From contig NC_068569.1 of assembly GCF_025698545.1 (NCBI RefSeq), positions 12,586,001-12,650,000 of the forward strand: DNA of 64,000 bases. Reading direction: 5' to 3'. The position numbers and the translations under genes are program-made. This DNA comes from Gossypium raimondii. Taxonomy: Eukaryota > Streptophyta > Magnoliopsida > Malvales > Malvaceae. Numbering within the stretch: the first letter of the stretch is position 1; each line of letters begins with the position of its first letter. Shown here piece after piece: positions 1 through 11,458 of this stretch. Under the pieces are notes generated by a model, which was not told where the DNA came from, did not search any database, and worked only from the letters and a program-made list of their open reading frames with translations.

Positions 1-790
1 TTCTACATTCAGCGGAGGAGACTAGCAATTGGCTTGGCTAAAACATGGATATTAGCTTCTGGGAGGTGTAAATCCAGAATGCTGTAACATTTGGGTTGGG
101 CTAGACAAGAAATTAAACAGGATGTTCCATCCCACAAGTTGACAGTATTAGTCCAAGAAATAAAGGGCAAGGCCTGGTTGATATAGGGGTGGTTGGTGCA
201 TCGTTGGAATGGGTGCATTTTCTCATACAAGATGCCAAACGTACTAAAGAATTCCCACCTATAAGCTTGCAAACAATGGAATCCAATGCTGGAAATGGAA
301 AGCCAATGCTCTTAGTTGACCTGTTGACCACAATAGTAGACTGAAAGAAGCTCAAGTCTTGCTTTAGAAATCAATAACTTTCAGGACCAAAATATTAGTA
401 CAGGTAGTACTTAAGTATCTTGTTACCTAAACTTAAACTTTGCACCCTGGATCAGCAAGAAGTCTAATCAAAGCAGAATATGAAACGCAAAAAATATTTG
501 AAATAAGAATGTTAATATTGCATTTGGAACAAAAAATTATAGGAAAAAAGTTGGCAGAAACTCCCCAAGATTCTAAACCAATTAGCTAGAAATACCAAGT
601 AAAAAGAAAAAAAGTCACGATAATAGATGCAAAACAGCAACTATTTGAATCACTAACATATAAGACTAGCAAGAATAATAAGTGCTTAAAACAGAAAAAG
701 TTAATCAAGAAGGACCAAGAAGCAGAAGACTTTGGCAGATGACTTTGGACAAAAAACCCAATAGCAAGAAGATAAGGAAAGCAAGATTAC
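1..790. other. No recognised gene; probable downstream intron of the Agenet gene
   Basis: This stretch lies 3' of the Agenet exon on the minus strand and begins with that exon's splice donor. Minus-strand open frames at about 9-355 (for example one containing FPFPALDSIVCKLIGG) match no family I recognise and show no clear splice context. It may be intron, or hold a later exon I cannot identify. Confidence 0.4.
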
Positions 791-1194
791 CCAGTTGCAG
801 GAGAGAGCCAAGTCCCATTTTGCCATTCAAGATGACGCCTAACTTTAAAGAAAGGACAGTGATGTTCCTTGCCATTGCAATCCAACTTGACATAGTAGTT
901 GGGGTCAACTTTTCTAATGACAGTTCCAACCCTCCAAGCAAAGTCGACGAAGGCTTCAACCCTTTCAGCCATGGCGAAATTGTAGCCAGAAGGTTGTGGG
1001 GGAGAAGGCCTGATTTCATCGGAGTCAACAGCTTCAGTGAGGAACCTTGATCCGTCCTCGTTGAAACGATTCTCATACCGTACCAAGTATCTCTTTCTTC
1101 CTACCGCGGCTAGAAGAATGGCTGTGTAATAGACGCCAGAGAACCCCTCTTCCTTCTTGCATATCTCCACCAGGTCATTTAGTTTGAAAGCCAT
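791..1194 (-). CDS. Agenet/plant-Tudor domain protein, first exon (partial gene)
   Basis: The exon encodes about 134 residues from the ATG at 1194-1192 (MAFKLNDLVEICKKEEGFSG). Two consecutive Agenet-like repeats are visible. The first, at about residues 4-68, has the signature 'G.LVE.CKKEEGF.G.YY.A', and 'EIRPSPP' closes it. The second, at about 70-130, contains 'VEAFVDFAWRVGTV'. Agenet domains are Tudor-like folds that in plants bind modified histone tails or act as adaptors, as in the DUF724 and EMSY-like families. The frame runs into a stop inside a good donor (GG|GTAATC at 791/790), so the gene continues at lower coordinates or outside the window. An in-frame ATG 20 codons upstream (1254) is possible, but the residues it would add do not look like part of the domain. 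DUF724-type membership is inference; no DUF724 C-terminus was seen. Confidence 0.8.
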
Positions 1195-1254
1195 TGTCTT
1201 GTATTGCCGCCTTGACGAAAGAGAGAAAAAGGGATGGCGCAGGCCAGGGCTCAA

Positions 1255-3480
1255 GAGGGGTTAAGGCCTTGAAAAAGTGCCTTGTTAACTGGATTCCTGA
1301 AATGGGATGATCATCAACCACAGTAATTAAACAAACTTATGACGGAAGTTGGAATCCTGTTTCGGTAAGCTTTATATGGCGAACTTAAACCAACGGTCTT
1401 GGGCATTCAACACTTCTTAAGGACTTATATCAGCCGTTGGATTTTACTTCTGTCCTGCATGATTCTGAATCACTTCTAAAAAGAGTATATAAAAATTTTA
1501 TGACGCTAGCAGCTGGTAAAGCAGTATTCCACAAATTCTATATCCAAAGTTTCAATTTAGAAAGAAGAGAAATTTATAAAATTTCGAGATTTACAAATAA
1601 AGTGGATTAGGAATTTGGCATCCATTTCCCTTTTGTTTTATGGTAAATGTTGCAGAATTTGCAGTTAAATTGCTACAAGAATACATTTAATCAAAGGTTT
1701 AGAACAATTACCAGACCCGAACCATCACAAATTTGTCACTTCATGAAAATAGTAATTTTGAACATGTCAAAAAGGTTCACTGCAAGATGGAAGATCCATG
1801 TAACTCATGAATATCTTGTAAAATCAATTGTGCTGATCAATAAGCACATTGAAGATCAAATATATTTATTACACATATATCAGGGAGGACAGTAGATTTT
1901 CGGGAACTATTCTTGTAAAACTTACCACCATGATAAATAAAACTAAGAACTAGCTAGTTTCATATTATATCTCTGGCAAGATTGGCAAGTGAAATTGTTA
2001 AGAAAAATAAACCGACCTCTGTTTATTGAATATATCAACTTTCACTTTGTTTTGCCATTAACGAAGGAATGGCCTTTATTCAATATCAACTCCAATCAGT
2101 CCGACTTCTTTGAGGATTTTCGAGCACTAGGGCACGGATATTTTGTCATGAAGCTGAGAGGGTTGACAAGACTAATGGTGTTGGTGAATCTGGTGACCTT
2201 GATGAGGCTAACCTCAGCAGTCTTCTTAAGGTGAGATGCAGTGTTGATCTCAACGCATTTAGGATAGCTTGTTTCTGCCGGTGATACCTCACGTACATCT
2301 TCCTCATGGTATCTGTCCATGCTAAGACGGTAGGTCCACAACTCATGGTCTCACCTTATGAAGAGTGGGATGCCTGTCCATCTTCATGACTGCAACCGCA
2401 CTTTTGCACTTGTTTATAGAGCACACCCAACGTTACCTTGTGCCATAAGAAACCTGACAACATGGGAGAAATGCGTCTCAAATGTTGGTTGAAACTTCAA
2501 ATGTTTATCAAATACATGACAGGCAAGATTACCTGCCATGTACTTGCTGATTCAAGTTACGAACTGGAAACAGGAGTTGCCGCAGAGAACTTTTCTCTCC
2601 ACTGCGAATTTGAGGGAAGGTCCATTAGCATGAGCAAGACAGAGGGATCAGATGCAAAGGGCCGAGGGAAAGAATAAGATGGCTTTGATAGATGATGTCA
2701 TTGTATCTTTTCTCCTCGTTTGTAGAACAAATATTTACATCCGTTCATCTATCTCTTTCCTTGCAAAAAAAGTGGTTCACATTGATCAATCTCATACTTT
2801 AACCGACTTAAGTCTTAAACGACCTAATCAATCTGACATAAAATGGATCCATTAAAAATTGATTAAACCAAACTGAATTGGGCTGTTTTTTATTTTTGGT
2901 TAAATTATATTTTAAAAGATAAACATATAAATGTCAAAAGACCATTAAATCCATTAAATTGATCTATTCGATTATGGATATTCATTATCAACAAATGATC
3001 GACATAACTTATTTTAATGGCCTACAAAACCACCTGAACCGTAGTTACAAACTTAACCGAACCCACTTGACTAAAAGCTATCGATCATAGATATTTGAAC
3101 CGCCCTTTAGTCACCCCTAGTACAAGATCCGATGACAAATTTAACTTCTTTCTAAAAAACATTATAAAAGAGATTTTATCAATTTGGAGATAATAACCTG
3201 AATTTCCTTCCAAAAACTAACAATTTCCATGGAGTCTATGAACTCAGCTAGCTGCAAAGTAGATTTGGGTCTTCGTTTTCGAGTCAAGAATCCAAATGGG
3301 ATTTGAAAATTCAATGAACAAAGCTGCACATAAAGCAGGAAAAATCCTGAAAATAGTTTTTATTTGATCACAGAGGGAAGGATGTAAAAAAGAGACGGAC
3401 AAAAACGTAAAATGCCATTGACACTCCACAGTCCAAACATCAAACAATAGCTCATAAAAAGTCATAACAATTGAATCTCT
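1255..3480. other. Intergenic, no assignable gene
   Basis: This holds the upstream region of the Agenet gene and about 2 kb of further DNA. Overlapping frames at 2096-2346 (-) and 2438-2677 (+) lie in a less AT-rich patch that could be decayed coding sequence. Neither gives a family match or consistent splice sites. The part from 2760 to 3130 is low-complexity AT-rich sequence. Confidence 0.4.
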
Positions 3481-3673
3481 CTTGACAACAGGGCATTTCC
3501 AACAGTTTCAGATTGTACTATTTCCTTTCATGATACAGGTCCCAATCCACTGCAACATAACAAACTCAAATACATAAACAAATACAAATATAGTAAAAAG
3601 AAAATATTAGCTATGGCCACAATTTACAAAAAAGGATTTTCTTAATGAAGATAAGAACTGACTTTAAGTAGCT

Positions 3674-5522
3674 TCATTCATCTCCTTCACCCACTTTAGC
3701 AGCACCAAGCTTTGCGGCTTCTTCTGTAATGAGACAAATACATGGACGCAGAAACTTATGTATCAAATGGCAGAACTAGGTAAGAAGTATTAAATGTAAT
3801 AATAAAGAGGCAAATCCTAGCTAAGGTATATTCAGTCGTGCAAAATCTAAAAAGTTACCTCCATCCTCTGGGATGTCAGAAGTCCATAAAGTAAGGTTGT
3901 CCCTTAAAAGCTGCATAATCAATGTGCTATCTTTGTATGACTCCTCGCTTAAAGTATCCAACTCTGAGATAGCTTCATCAAAAGCTTGCTTAGCAAGGTG
4001 ACAGGCCCTGGTTTACAAGTTTAACGTGTAACACGGCTTTCCAAAATTATGCAGAAGTAGCTCGACAAGAAAGTTAAGACATAGAGAGGAAACAACATGC
4101 ATGCATACCTTTCAGGAGAGTTCATAATTTCATAATAAAAGACAGAGAAGTTCAAGGCCAAACCCAACCGGATTGGATGCGTAGGAGGCAACTCAGCTTC
4201 TGCTGTAGTTGTTGCAGACTGCAAACATATAATATCCACAGGCTCGGAAAATGTTTGGCATTATAAGAATACAGACATTCCAAAAGTATTTACAGGCATC
4301 TTAGGATTTTCTAAGACAAGGTAGACAACTTATATCCACAAGCTCAGCACAAGGGATCAAGCAAATGTCATGGAAGTAGCCATAATTAAAAAGCATAGCA
4401 ATAGGGGCAAAATTTTCTTCTTACATCGCTTAGAATATTTTTTTTTCGGCCTATGACATTTGGTTTATAAATACAGGGTGAAAAGAGAACATATGTTAAA
4501 AATGGGAAAACCATTGGTACAATTCCTCATGCAAAGGCCATGAAGTTCTTTAATAAAATCATTCCATGTAATAAATTGCAGACTAAACAATAGGAGCTAA
4601 CGTCCAAAAACTTAGGATGCCTGTTGTTGTGAAATAAATAATTCTTGCCCACCTATATTTTCTCCCAAGAATAGGGAGAGAGAAACAGGTGCAGCAAAGA
4701 TGAAAACAGACAAAGCATTTTCCAACTTCTATTGTCCCTTCACTTCTCTCTATACTATGAGAACATGCATCAACCAACCAACAAATTCATAAGCAAAAAA
4801 TGTACATTTAGCTACCAACATTTTATAAACCAAATTTCTTCTTTTAAGCCAATTTAAACATAATTGAACTTGCCTGATATGCTTTCATGGACTGATCAGC
4901 GGCCTCTTTCCTCTCATCACCCATCTTAAACTCCGCCAAGTACCTATAGTAATCTCCTTTCCTGCAACCAAACAATCCCCAAGAATATGAGAACAAAAAA
5001 GAAAAAAAGAACCCAGGGTCAATCAACAAAGAAAACCCAAAAATAGTTCTCACATTTTATAATAAAACACAGTAGACTCTCCACCCGAGCAAGAAGGAAT
5101 GAGATGCTCATTAATGACACCCATAATATCTTTACAAATACTGGACAACTCCGATTCTACTTTCTGCCTAGACGTTTTGATTTTCTTAACATTTTGCTCA
5201 TTCCCTTTGCTCTCTTCCTTTTGCTCAATCGAAGACAGGATCCTCCACGATGCTCTTCGAGCACCGATCACGTTTTTGTACCCAACAGAGAGCAGGTTCC
5301 GCTCTTCTACGGTCAGTTCCACATCAAGCTCCGCTAGCTTTTTCATGGAAGTCACCATATCTGGAAAACAAAACAAAAAAATCCCAAAATTTTAAAAGCT
5401 TAAATGAAGAAAAGAACCAAAGTTTATGACCTTGTCAATTAGATCAGACCATCAAAGCGTTCTGCTTGCTCAGCGAGCTTGGCGATGTACACGAATCTTT
5501 CACGTTCTTTGGAGAAATCCAT
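3674..5522 (-). CDS. 14-3-3 protein (epsilon-group, GF14 mu-like), complete, six exons
   Basis: Exons on the minus strand are 5522-5450, 5360-5054, 4961-4874, 4218-4109, 4007-3859 and 3723-3674. Joined phases are consistent and give 258 aa, the normal family length. 14-3-3 dimers bind phosphoserine/phosphothreonine clients in cytosol and nucleus. The start [20 protein letters not shown] is the usual dimer helix. The phosphate-binding basic residues lie in [15 protein letters not shown] and [11 protein letters not shown]. The family signatures [11 protein letters not shown] and [20 protein letters not shown] are both present. The acidic tail is short and ends GEGDE. The sequence resembles Arabidopsis GRF9/GF14 mu (recalled, not searched). 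Intron 3 must use a GC donor (CAG|GCAAGT at 4874/4873), since the nearby GT would shift the frame. The 5' leader region contains a pyrimidine/G-rich run at about 5610-5645 (+ strand). No disruption was seen. Confidence 0.95.
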
Positions 5523-5559
5523 GGCCGATTACAAGCTTTTTCTTTTGTAGGAGAAATGA

Positions 5560-7790
5560 AAAAACAAGGAGAAGGGACTCGGAGAGGAAGAAGATGGTCC
5601 TTCTTTTTCAGGGTTTTTTTTTTTTTTTTGGTGGGGGGTGGGGTTGGTTGAGGAGGACCAATCAGGGAGAACTAAGATGGGCAAAAGTGGAGGAAGCGGG
5701 GACAAGACATGACTGGCCGGCCTCGATTTGGAATGTCAATGACCCACGCGAGATTGGGGCTGTGGCCTACACTCCTTGTTAAATAAGGCAGTGTTACGAG
5801 GTCGTTTTAAGGAGTTTGGGACGTAATCGTTGGTTTTGAGAGTGTTGCTTTCTTTGAAGTTTGAATGGAAAAGGAAATGATGGAGACAGGTCAGCATTTA
5901 AGTGAAATTAAGTTTTACCTTAAGAAAACAGAAATTGTTTAACAGAGTTGGAAAGATTCAGACCCCCAAATCTACCAGTCAGTTCTTTTTGTTGTATACA
6001 TGAAAATGGCTCCACCAACCCCAAACTCTGCCGAGGGAAAGAATTGGGCTTTCACTAATCCGAATTAAGGACAAGGGAAATGGGCTTCTATATCAATACA
6101 ATAATAGACCATTTAACTTAATTTCATCATGCAGTACAAATACACAACAGTGCTTGGGCAGATTGGCATGCAATCCAAGGCAAGAAGATTCCCTTAAAGT
6201 ATTTGACCAACTAAAATTCAAACCCCATTTGTCATTTAAGCACCTACTACCTAGTTAATAAGATATGCGATGAACAAGAGGAAGGTGGCGAGGGATGTCA
6301 CAAAGTTCCTCTAGTGGGGGCATGGGTGATGAAGCCACTCCTTGCTTCTGCTCAAAGGCCTTGATGATGCATGGTATTCTTCCCAATTAGTATTTACAGG
6401 CTTAAGAAAATGAATCAGAGAAGCCGCTGTGTTGCCATTTCTTTCTATGTTTGCATCATTATCCTTATCGTTATCCATCCCCCGACCGCAAGTTTCCGCA
6501 TTAGCATTCCCTTGTCTAATTTAACTTTGGATAAAATTAGATGGGTTTATATACAATACATTAAATATTATTTCCTTATCTAATTTTTGATAAGGGGACA
6601 TAAAAAAGGATTGGAGAAAACAACTTTTAAATAGATCTATTTAATAGTTAAGTTTTTTTTGTTCAAGTTAGAAGGACTCTTCAAAATTTAGGAGAGTTTA
6701 AATAAAATTATTAGACAAAAATAAAGTTGACAAAAAATATACTCAATTAAAATATTGCCCATACTTAGGTTTCAATATTTAAAACTCGAGCTTAGTTCGT
6801 TTATGATATGTTTTTTTATATTTTGTTTTATATACTATGTAATTTATATTATAATGTAAATAAAAACATGTTAAGTTGTGTATATTTAGATTTAATTAAA
6901 AGCATAATAATAATATATATAATTACTAAGTAATTATATTTTTAAAGATATTGGCAAGCTTAAATGGACTTGAATTAGCCATTTACAAATATTCAAGTTT
7001 AAGCAAAATTTGAAACTCATATTTCGAGTCCGACTAAATTTGGACAATTATATATAATATTAATACCATGTATAGGCCCGATTGAACTAGACTCATGATC
7101 ATCTCTGTCTTTTAGTTATGTCGAATGATGACTTGTCCTTTGTGGGTTAATCAATTAAATGGCTACATTTTTTTTAGAGAAATTTAGGAGTTGAATTACA
7201 AATATAATTATAAATGGTAAATAATACATGTTCAATCAACTAGAATTAGAATAACTCAATACAAAACATAATAGTTCAAAAATGAAATATATTCGAATCT
7301 AAACCAAAATAAATCCTAACATGACACACATGATGGAACTTATACTCAAAATAATCTCAAGGATAATAACATAACATTTACACTCAAAATTCCAACAATT
7401 AGATTGATAAATATTTACATATCTTTTCTTTATTTTATTTTATTAAAAATTTTTATGTTGATGTAATTTTTTAAAACAAATTGGGAATGAGAAATAGAAT
7501 TGTTTGAATTTATGTTTATAACATAATATTATTTGTTAATAATATTACGTTAAGAAGTTATCGGTATGTATTTTTATGTGATGGTATTGTCGTAGTAAAA
7601 ATTATATTTGTTTCTACAATGTGCCATTAGAAAGAGATGTAGATCGAAGTGCCAAGTAAGCTACCCTAAACAAATACTAACAGAATGCACTAGAAAATTC
7701 TTCATCTTCAACGCACAAAATTACAACAGTTCTTAGTCTTACTAGGGAAATTCAGCTCACAAATACTAGTAGCTTTTATTTACACAGTCA
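5560..7790. other. Intergenic: 14-3-3 upstream region, then AT-rich DNA
   Basis: The first few hundred bases upstream of the 14-3-3 gene are relatively GC-rich and probably its promoter. From about 6530 to 7620 the sequence is very AT-rich with no supported frame. No gene was recognised. Confidence 0.5.

Positions 7791-7793
<3 letters not shown>

Positions 7794-7827
<34 letters not shown>
7794..7827. repeat. (TA)n microsatellite
   Basis: About 17 uninterrupted TA units directly abut, and by one base enter, the stop codon (7829-7827) of the HIPP gene on the minus strand. The repeat therefore forms the first part of that gene's 3' UTR. Confidence 0.95.
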
Positions 7828-7830
<3 letters not shown>

Positions 7831-8549
7831 ATTATGGAGCAAGCGTGTGGATTTTCATCGCTGAAGATAGAGTTGGCTTGTTCATCAACAAGAGTTGAAT
7901 AAGGTGGTGGCTGATAGTAACCATGATCATGGCCATCATTCCCATGCTTGTAGTAGTTGTAGGACGATGAATGGCCGGTTGCATGGTAAGTAATCGTGGG
8001 TTCTCTTTCATAGTATTCGTAGTAAAATTGGTTGTCAGGTTTGTATGGATACGGCCACAGCTCTGCTCTTTTTCCACTTTTTCTCACTCTTTCCAACATC
8101 TTCTTCTGGTCTGACGCAGCCCACCCCATGACCGTTACCTTTTGCATCCTCATATCTACATCTACACTGTCCACTCCTGAAACAAAACACCCAAATTAAG
8201 TCATTAACATTAATATCGTTTTAGAGCTTCAAGAGAAAGCTTGCATCATATGCAAGTTGATGATGGACTAAATATTTTTTTTTCAATGATGGACGGACAC
8301 GAAAGTTGAACATACCTTTGAGTTTTCCAAGAGCCTTCTTTATCTTGACCGCGCAGCCCTCACAGTCCATATGTACTCTCATCTCTAATATCTGCAGAGG
8401 AAGAACAAACAAAAAATACAATCAGTAATTAATTAGCCAATATTTGTCTAACATGACGATGGCAGATACATTACAGTTTGATGCAAAACTGATTTTTCTC
8501 TGGTAATTTGTTACATATAAAAACGATAGAAAACAAAACTAACCGCCAT
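7827..8549 (-). CDS. Heavy-metal-associated isoprenylated plant protein (HIPP), three exons
   Basis: Exons are 8549-8544 (just ATG GCG), 8391-8316 and 8176-7827, in phase, giving 143 aa. The N-terminal HMA domain (about residues 3-65) has the metal-binding pair in MRVHMDCEGCAVKIKKAL (Cys12 and Cys15) and the typical GVDSVDVDMRMQKVTVMGW strand pair. The C-terminal half is rich in Tyr, His and Gly. The protein ends CSIM, a CaaX box expected to be farnesylated, which places it at membranes or in the nucleus. HIPPs bind transition metals (Cu, Zn, Cd) and take part in metal homeostasis and stress responses. The two-codon first exon is unusual but fits, because the donor GCG|GTTAGT and the acceptor TGCAG|ATATTAG give a continuous domain. 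The alternative is an in-frame internal ATG (MRVHMDC). I cannot say which HIPP number it corresponds to. Confidence 0.92.
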
Positions 8550-8620
8550 TTTGAGTATCTGTAATCTTGGGCTTTAGAAAAGAAAAATGATGGATGAGAA
8601 TTGATAACCATGGGGACGTA

Positions 8621-8630
8621 CTTATATATA
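8621..8630 (-). promoter_or_regulatory. Probable TATA box of the HIPP gene
   Basis: TATATATAAG reads on the minus strand about 72-81 bases upstream of the HIPP start codon, a normal distance for a plant core promoter with a short leader. This is inferred from sequence and position only. Confidence 0.55.
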
Positions 8631-8639
8631 GGAAACGTC

Positions 8640-10390
8640 AAGACTCAAGATAGTCCTCACTAAGGATTCTAGGATTCTAGGGAAAAAGCTTGGCAGCTGC
8701 TTCGAAATTAAATAAAGGAGCTCGCAAACGTAACAATACAATATACAAATAATTAATTAGATTACTTACATAACCCGCCCGACTTTAAAACACTAGTCAA
8801 ATACAGTATGGGGGAATTTCTCTGTTTTTGCCTTTTGTTTTACCCAGTGAAGAAATTATTGATTTGTTGGTAATACAGTAATTCAAGCTGCAACCTTTGT
8901 CATAACCCTCCTGAATCGAGTAATTCAGATGCTTAAGGATGCTAATTGCTGGTCGACTATATTACAAGCCTGCATGCAAGTTTTGTGAAATTAACCAATG
9001 GTATACGCGTGGGAGAACGAGTCAAAAATTAATTGGTGGTGGTGAGATTTCGGTGAAAGTGTGGACTAGCAAATTCAAAGTAAGTTCCTGTAATTATTAG
9101 GAGTCGGTAAGGTCAACCTCATCACTCGCGATGGTTAATGAAACTCCAACTCCACGAGTTTCAATTAGACTTGGGTTTTGGGTGAGTTTAATTTTAAAAT
9201 TAGTTGAATGAAGTTTAAAAAGAATTTGTTCTGTTTTGTTTGGATATAATTATCTAAAATTATTTGAAGTGGGATCATAATAAGCAAAGTGTATCTTAAA
9301 AATCTATTTTATTTAACAAAAACAAATTATTGCTTGATAAAATATTAAAATAAAAATTAGTATATCAAGGTTGGTTAGAGCCAACCATATGATGTACCTT
9401 TAATTTTTGGCTCAGTAAAAAAATTAATACTTAATTTAATATTGATGTGGATTGGATTAAATTGGGATATATTAAATCAAGTTGGGGTAAGTGGAATATC
9501 ATTCTATCTCGCCATGTTGCCATCTCTATGTAGGCTTGATCTATATTTAGGGCCAGTTCTTTATTGCTTTTGAGAAATTTGAGTGTTTGACATCGCTGTT
9601 AAAAAGTGCTTTTGAAGAATAAAATGTCCATTTTAGACATGATATTATAAAGTAACAAATATGTATTTAAATAATGTTCAAATTAGTTAATATTATGATA
9701 TTTTAGCAAAAATATAAAAAAATAATTTATTATAACTTATTGTTAATATTTTAATATATAATGTTAATTTTAAATATTTCTAAGTAATTAATATTAATTA
9801 TTTATAAAATTTAATTAGAATATATTAACTATATTTAAATATTTAAATATAAAAATTAAATATTTGTAATTAGATATTTACACGATTGTATTATTATAAA
9901 ATTATTTTTATTTTTAATTAATGCTTTTAACACATTTGTATTATTTTATTTTAAAATATATTTGAATATGTAACTCATATTATTTTAAAATAAACACTTC
10001 ATAAAAATAGTTATACATTATTTTAAAATTTTATTTTATTTAGTACTTAAATAAAGTGAAGATTCCATATAAATTTGTTTAAATGTTGTGATTCTCGTGT
10101 TCAATTTCATCTAAATTTTAGTGCATTATTTTCAATCAGTGTCCGTCAACAGAAATAAAAGAAATTGGTTTGCAGTTCATGCATTTATCATGTGTTTTAA
10201 CTAATTTTATATTTACGATTGAGAAAGTCCCAAATTCATCATTAAGACCATAAGCAATGTGAAAACGGCAAAGTTTGGCTTCCGAAAGAGAAACACTGCA
10301 TAATTCACAACTCAATAGACCAGATCACAACGCCTGAAGATTTCTAAGACCTTGTAGTACATTTACTTACAATATCAACATTAGATTTAA
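8640..10390. other. Intergenic with a partial MITE-like repeat
   Basis: No gene was recognised. At about 9550-9640 the sequence AGGGCCAGTTC followed by TTGCTTTTGAG and AAAAAGTGCTTTTGAAG resembles one end of the hAT-type MITEs common in dicots (GGGCC...GCTTTTG). The opposite end was not found. From 9650 to 10130 the DNA is nearly pure A/T. Confidence 0.4.
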
Positions 10391-11458
10391 CGTCCCCTTT
10401 CAATGAGCTGTATGGAGAATACTGTTTAGTGTGCGGTGTGATTGGACCGCACAAGCGCAATGCACAGACGTTAAGTTCAAGCAGCCGTTCATGACAAGGG
10501 AATGCCTTCCAAAGCAGGTGTGAAGAGCAGGGAACGTGTCACATAATGCCTGAACAGCTAAAGGAGTCAGTGCAGTACACTGGCTTATATTCAGACTTCT
10601 AAGACCTTCCTCATCATATCTACCCTTCATCGGCTGCCAGATTGAAGCCTTGTTCTTCACTCGGCTGTAAGCCAGTGAGTACATTGCCCTGTCTGTGATA
10701 TTCCGGCAATAGTACAGACCAATCGACCTCAAATGGAGACATCCACTCGCCAAAGCAATCACGTTATCATCTGCAATACAATGTAAAAGCTAATCAGTCC
10801 TCATCTTCAAAGCATGCAATGTTTGCCTTCCGTTCTTGAAAGTGAAAATGGTAAACAAGCTTAGTTATTCAAAGACTGAACATCAACCTGCTTCAGAAGC
10901 TAGAAATGACGGTAAAAGTTTCTTGATATTGTAGTCCACTCTCATGCAAACTTCACATATGTTTTAAACTAGATTATAGGGAAGCCAATTTAAAGTCAAT
11001 AAATAGATGGTATCCACATTTGAGAATACGAATGCATAATTTTAAATTGTGTCTACCGACAACCATTAGCACTAGGTGCTGCCAAACTTCACTAGATATA
11101 CGTGGAAGCAAAATGCCATGTCAAATTTCAAAGGGGGATGAATTAGGCTAGAGTGTTGGAATTTGGAACTGAAACAATATGTTGAATTTCAATGTCAAAG
11201 CAGTAAGTTATACTACATTGAAAATACCGAATATGAACCCAATGAAAGCAATACCTGTTATGCGGACACAGCCACACAAGTCAAGGCATTTGAGATCAGG
11301 GCATCCATATGCTAGACTCGTAACTCCTAGATCACCAACATTGTCACACCATCCCAGATTTAAAGAGTGCAACATATTGTAGTTCTGTCCAATAGCCTAT
11401 ACCAATATTTCTGACTCAAGTAAGTCAATTTTCTAATCAGCAAGTAAATAATAGTATT

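Noticed and set aside
9-355. Overlapping minus-strand frames as a protein exon
   Set aside because: Neither frame shows a known domain or paired splice sites; they are in different frames and could be chance.
2096-2677. Frames in a GC-richer patch as a small gene
   Set aside because: No family match and competing frames of similar length on both strands.
5099-5395. Plus-strand frames over 14-3-3 exon 2
   Set aside because: They are antisense to a well-supported exon.
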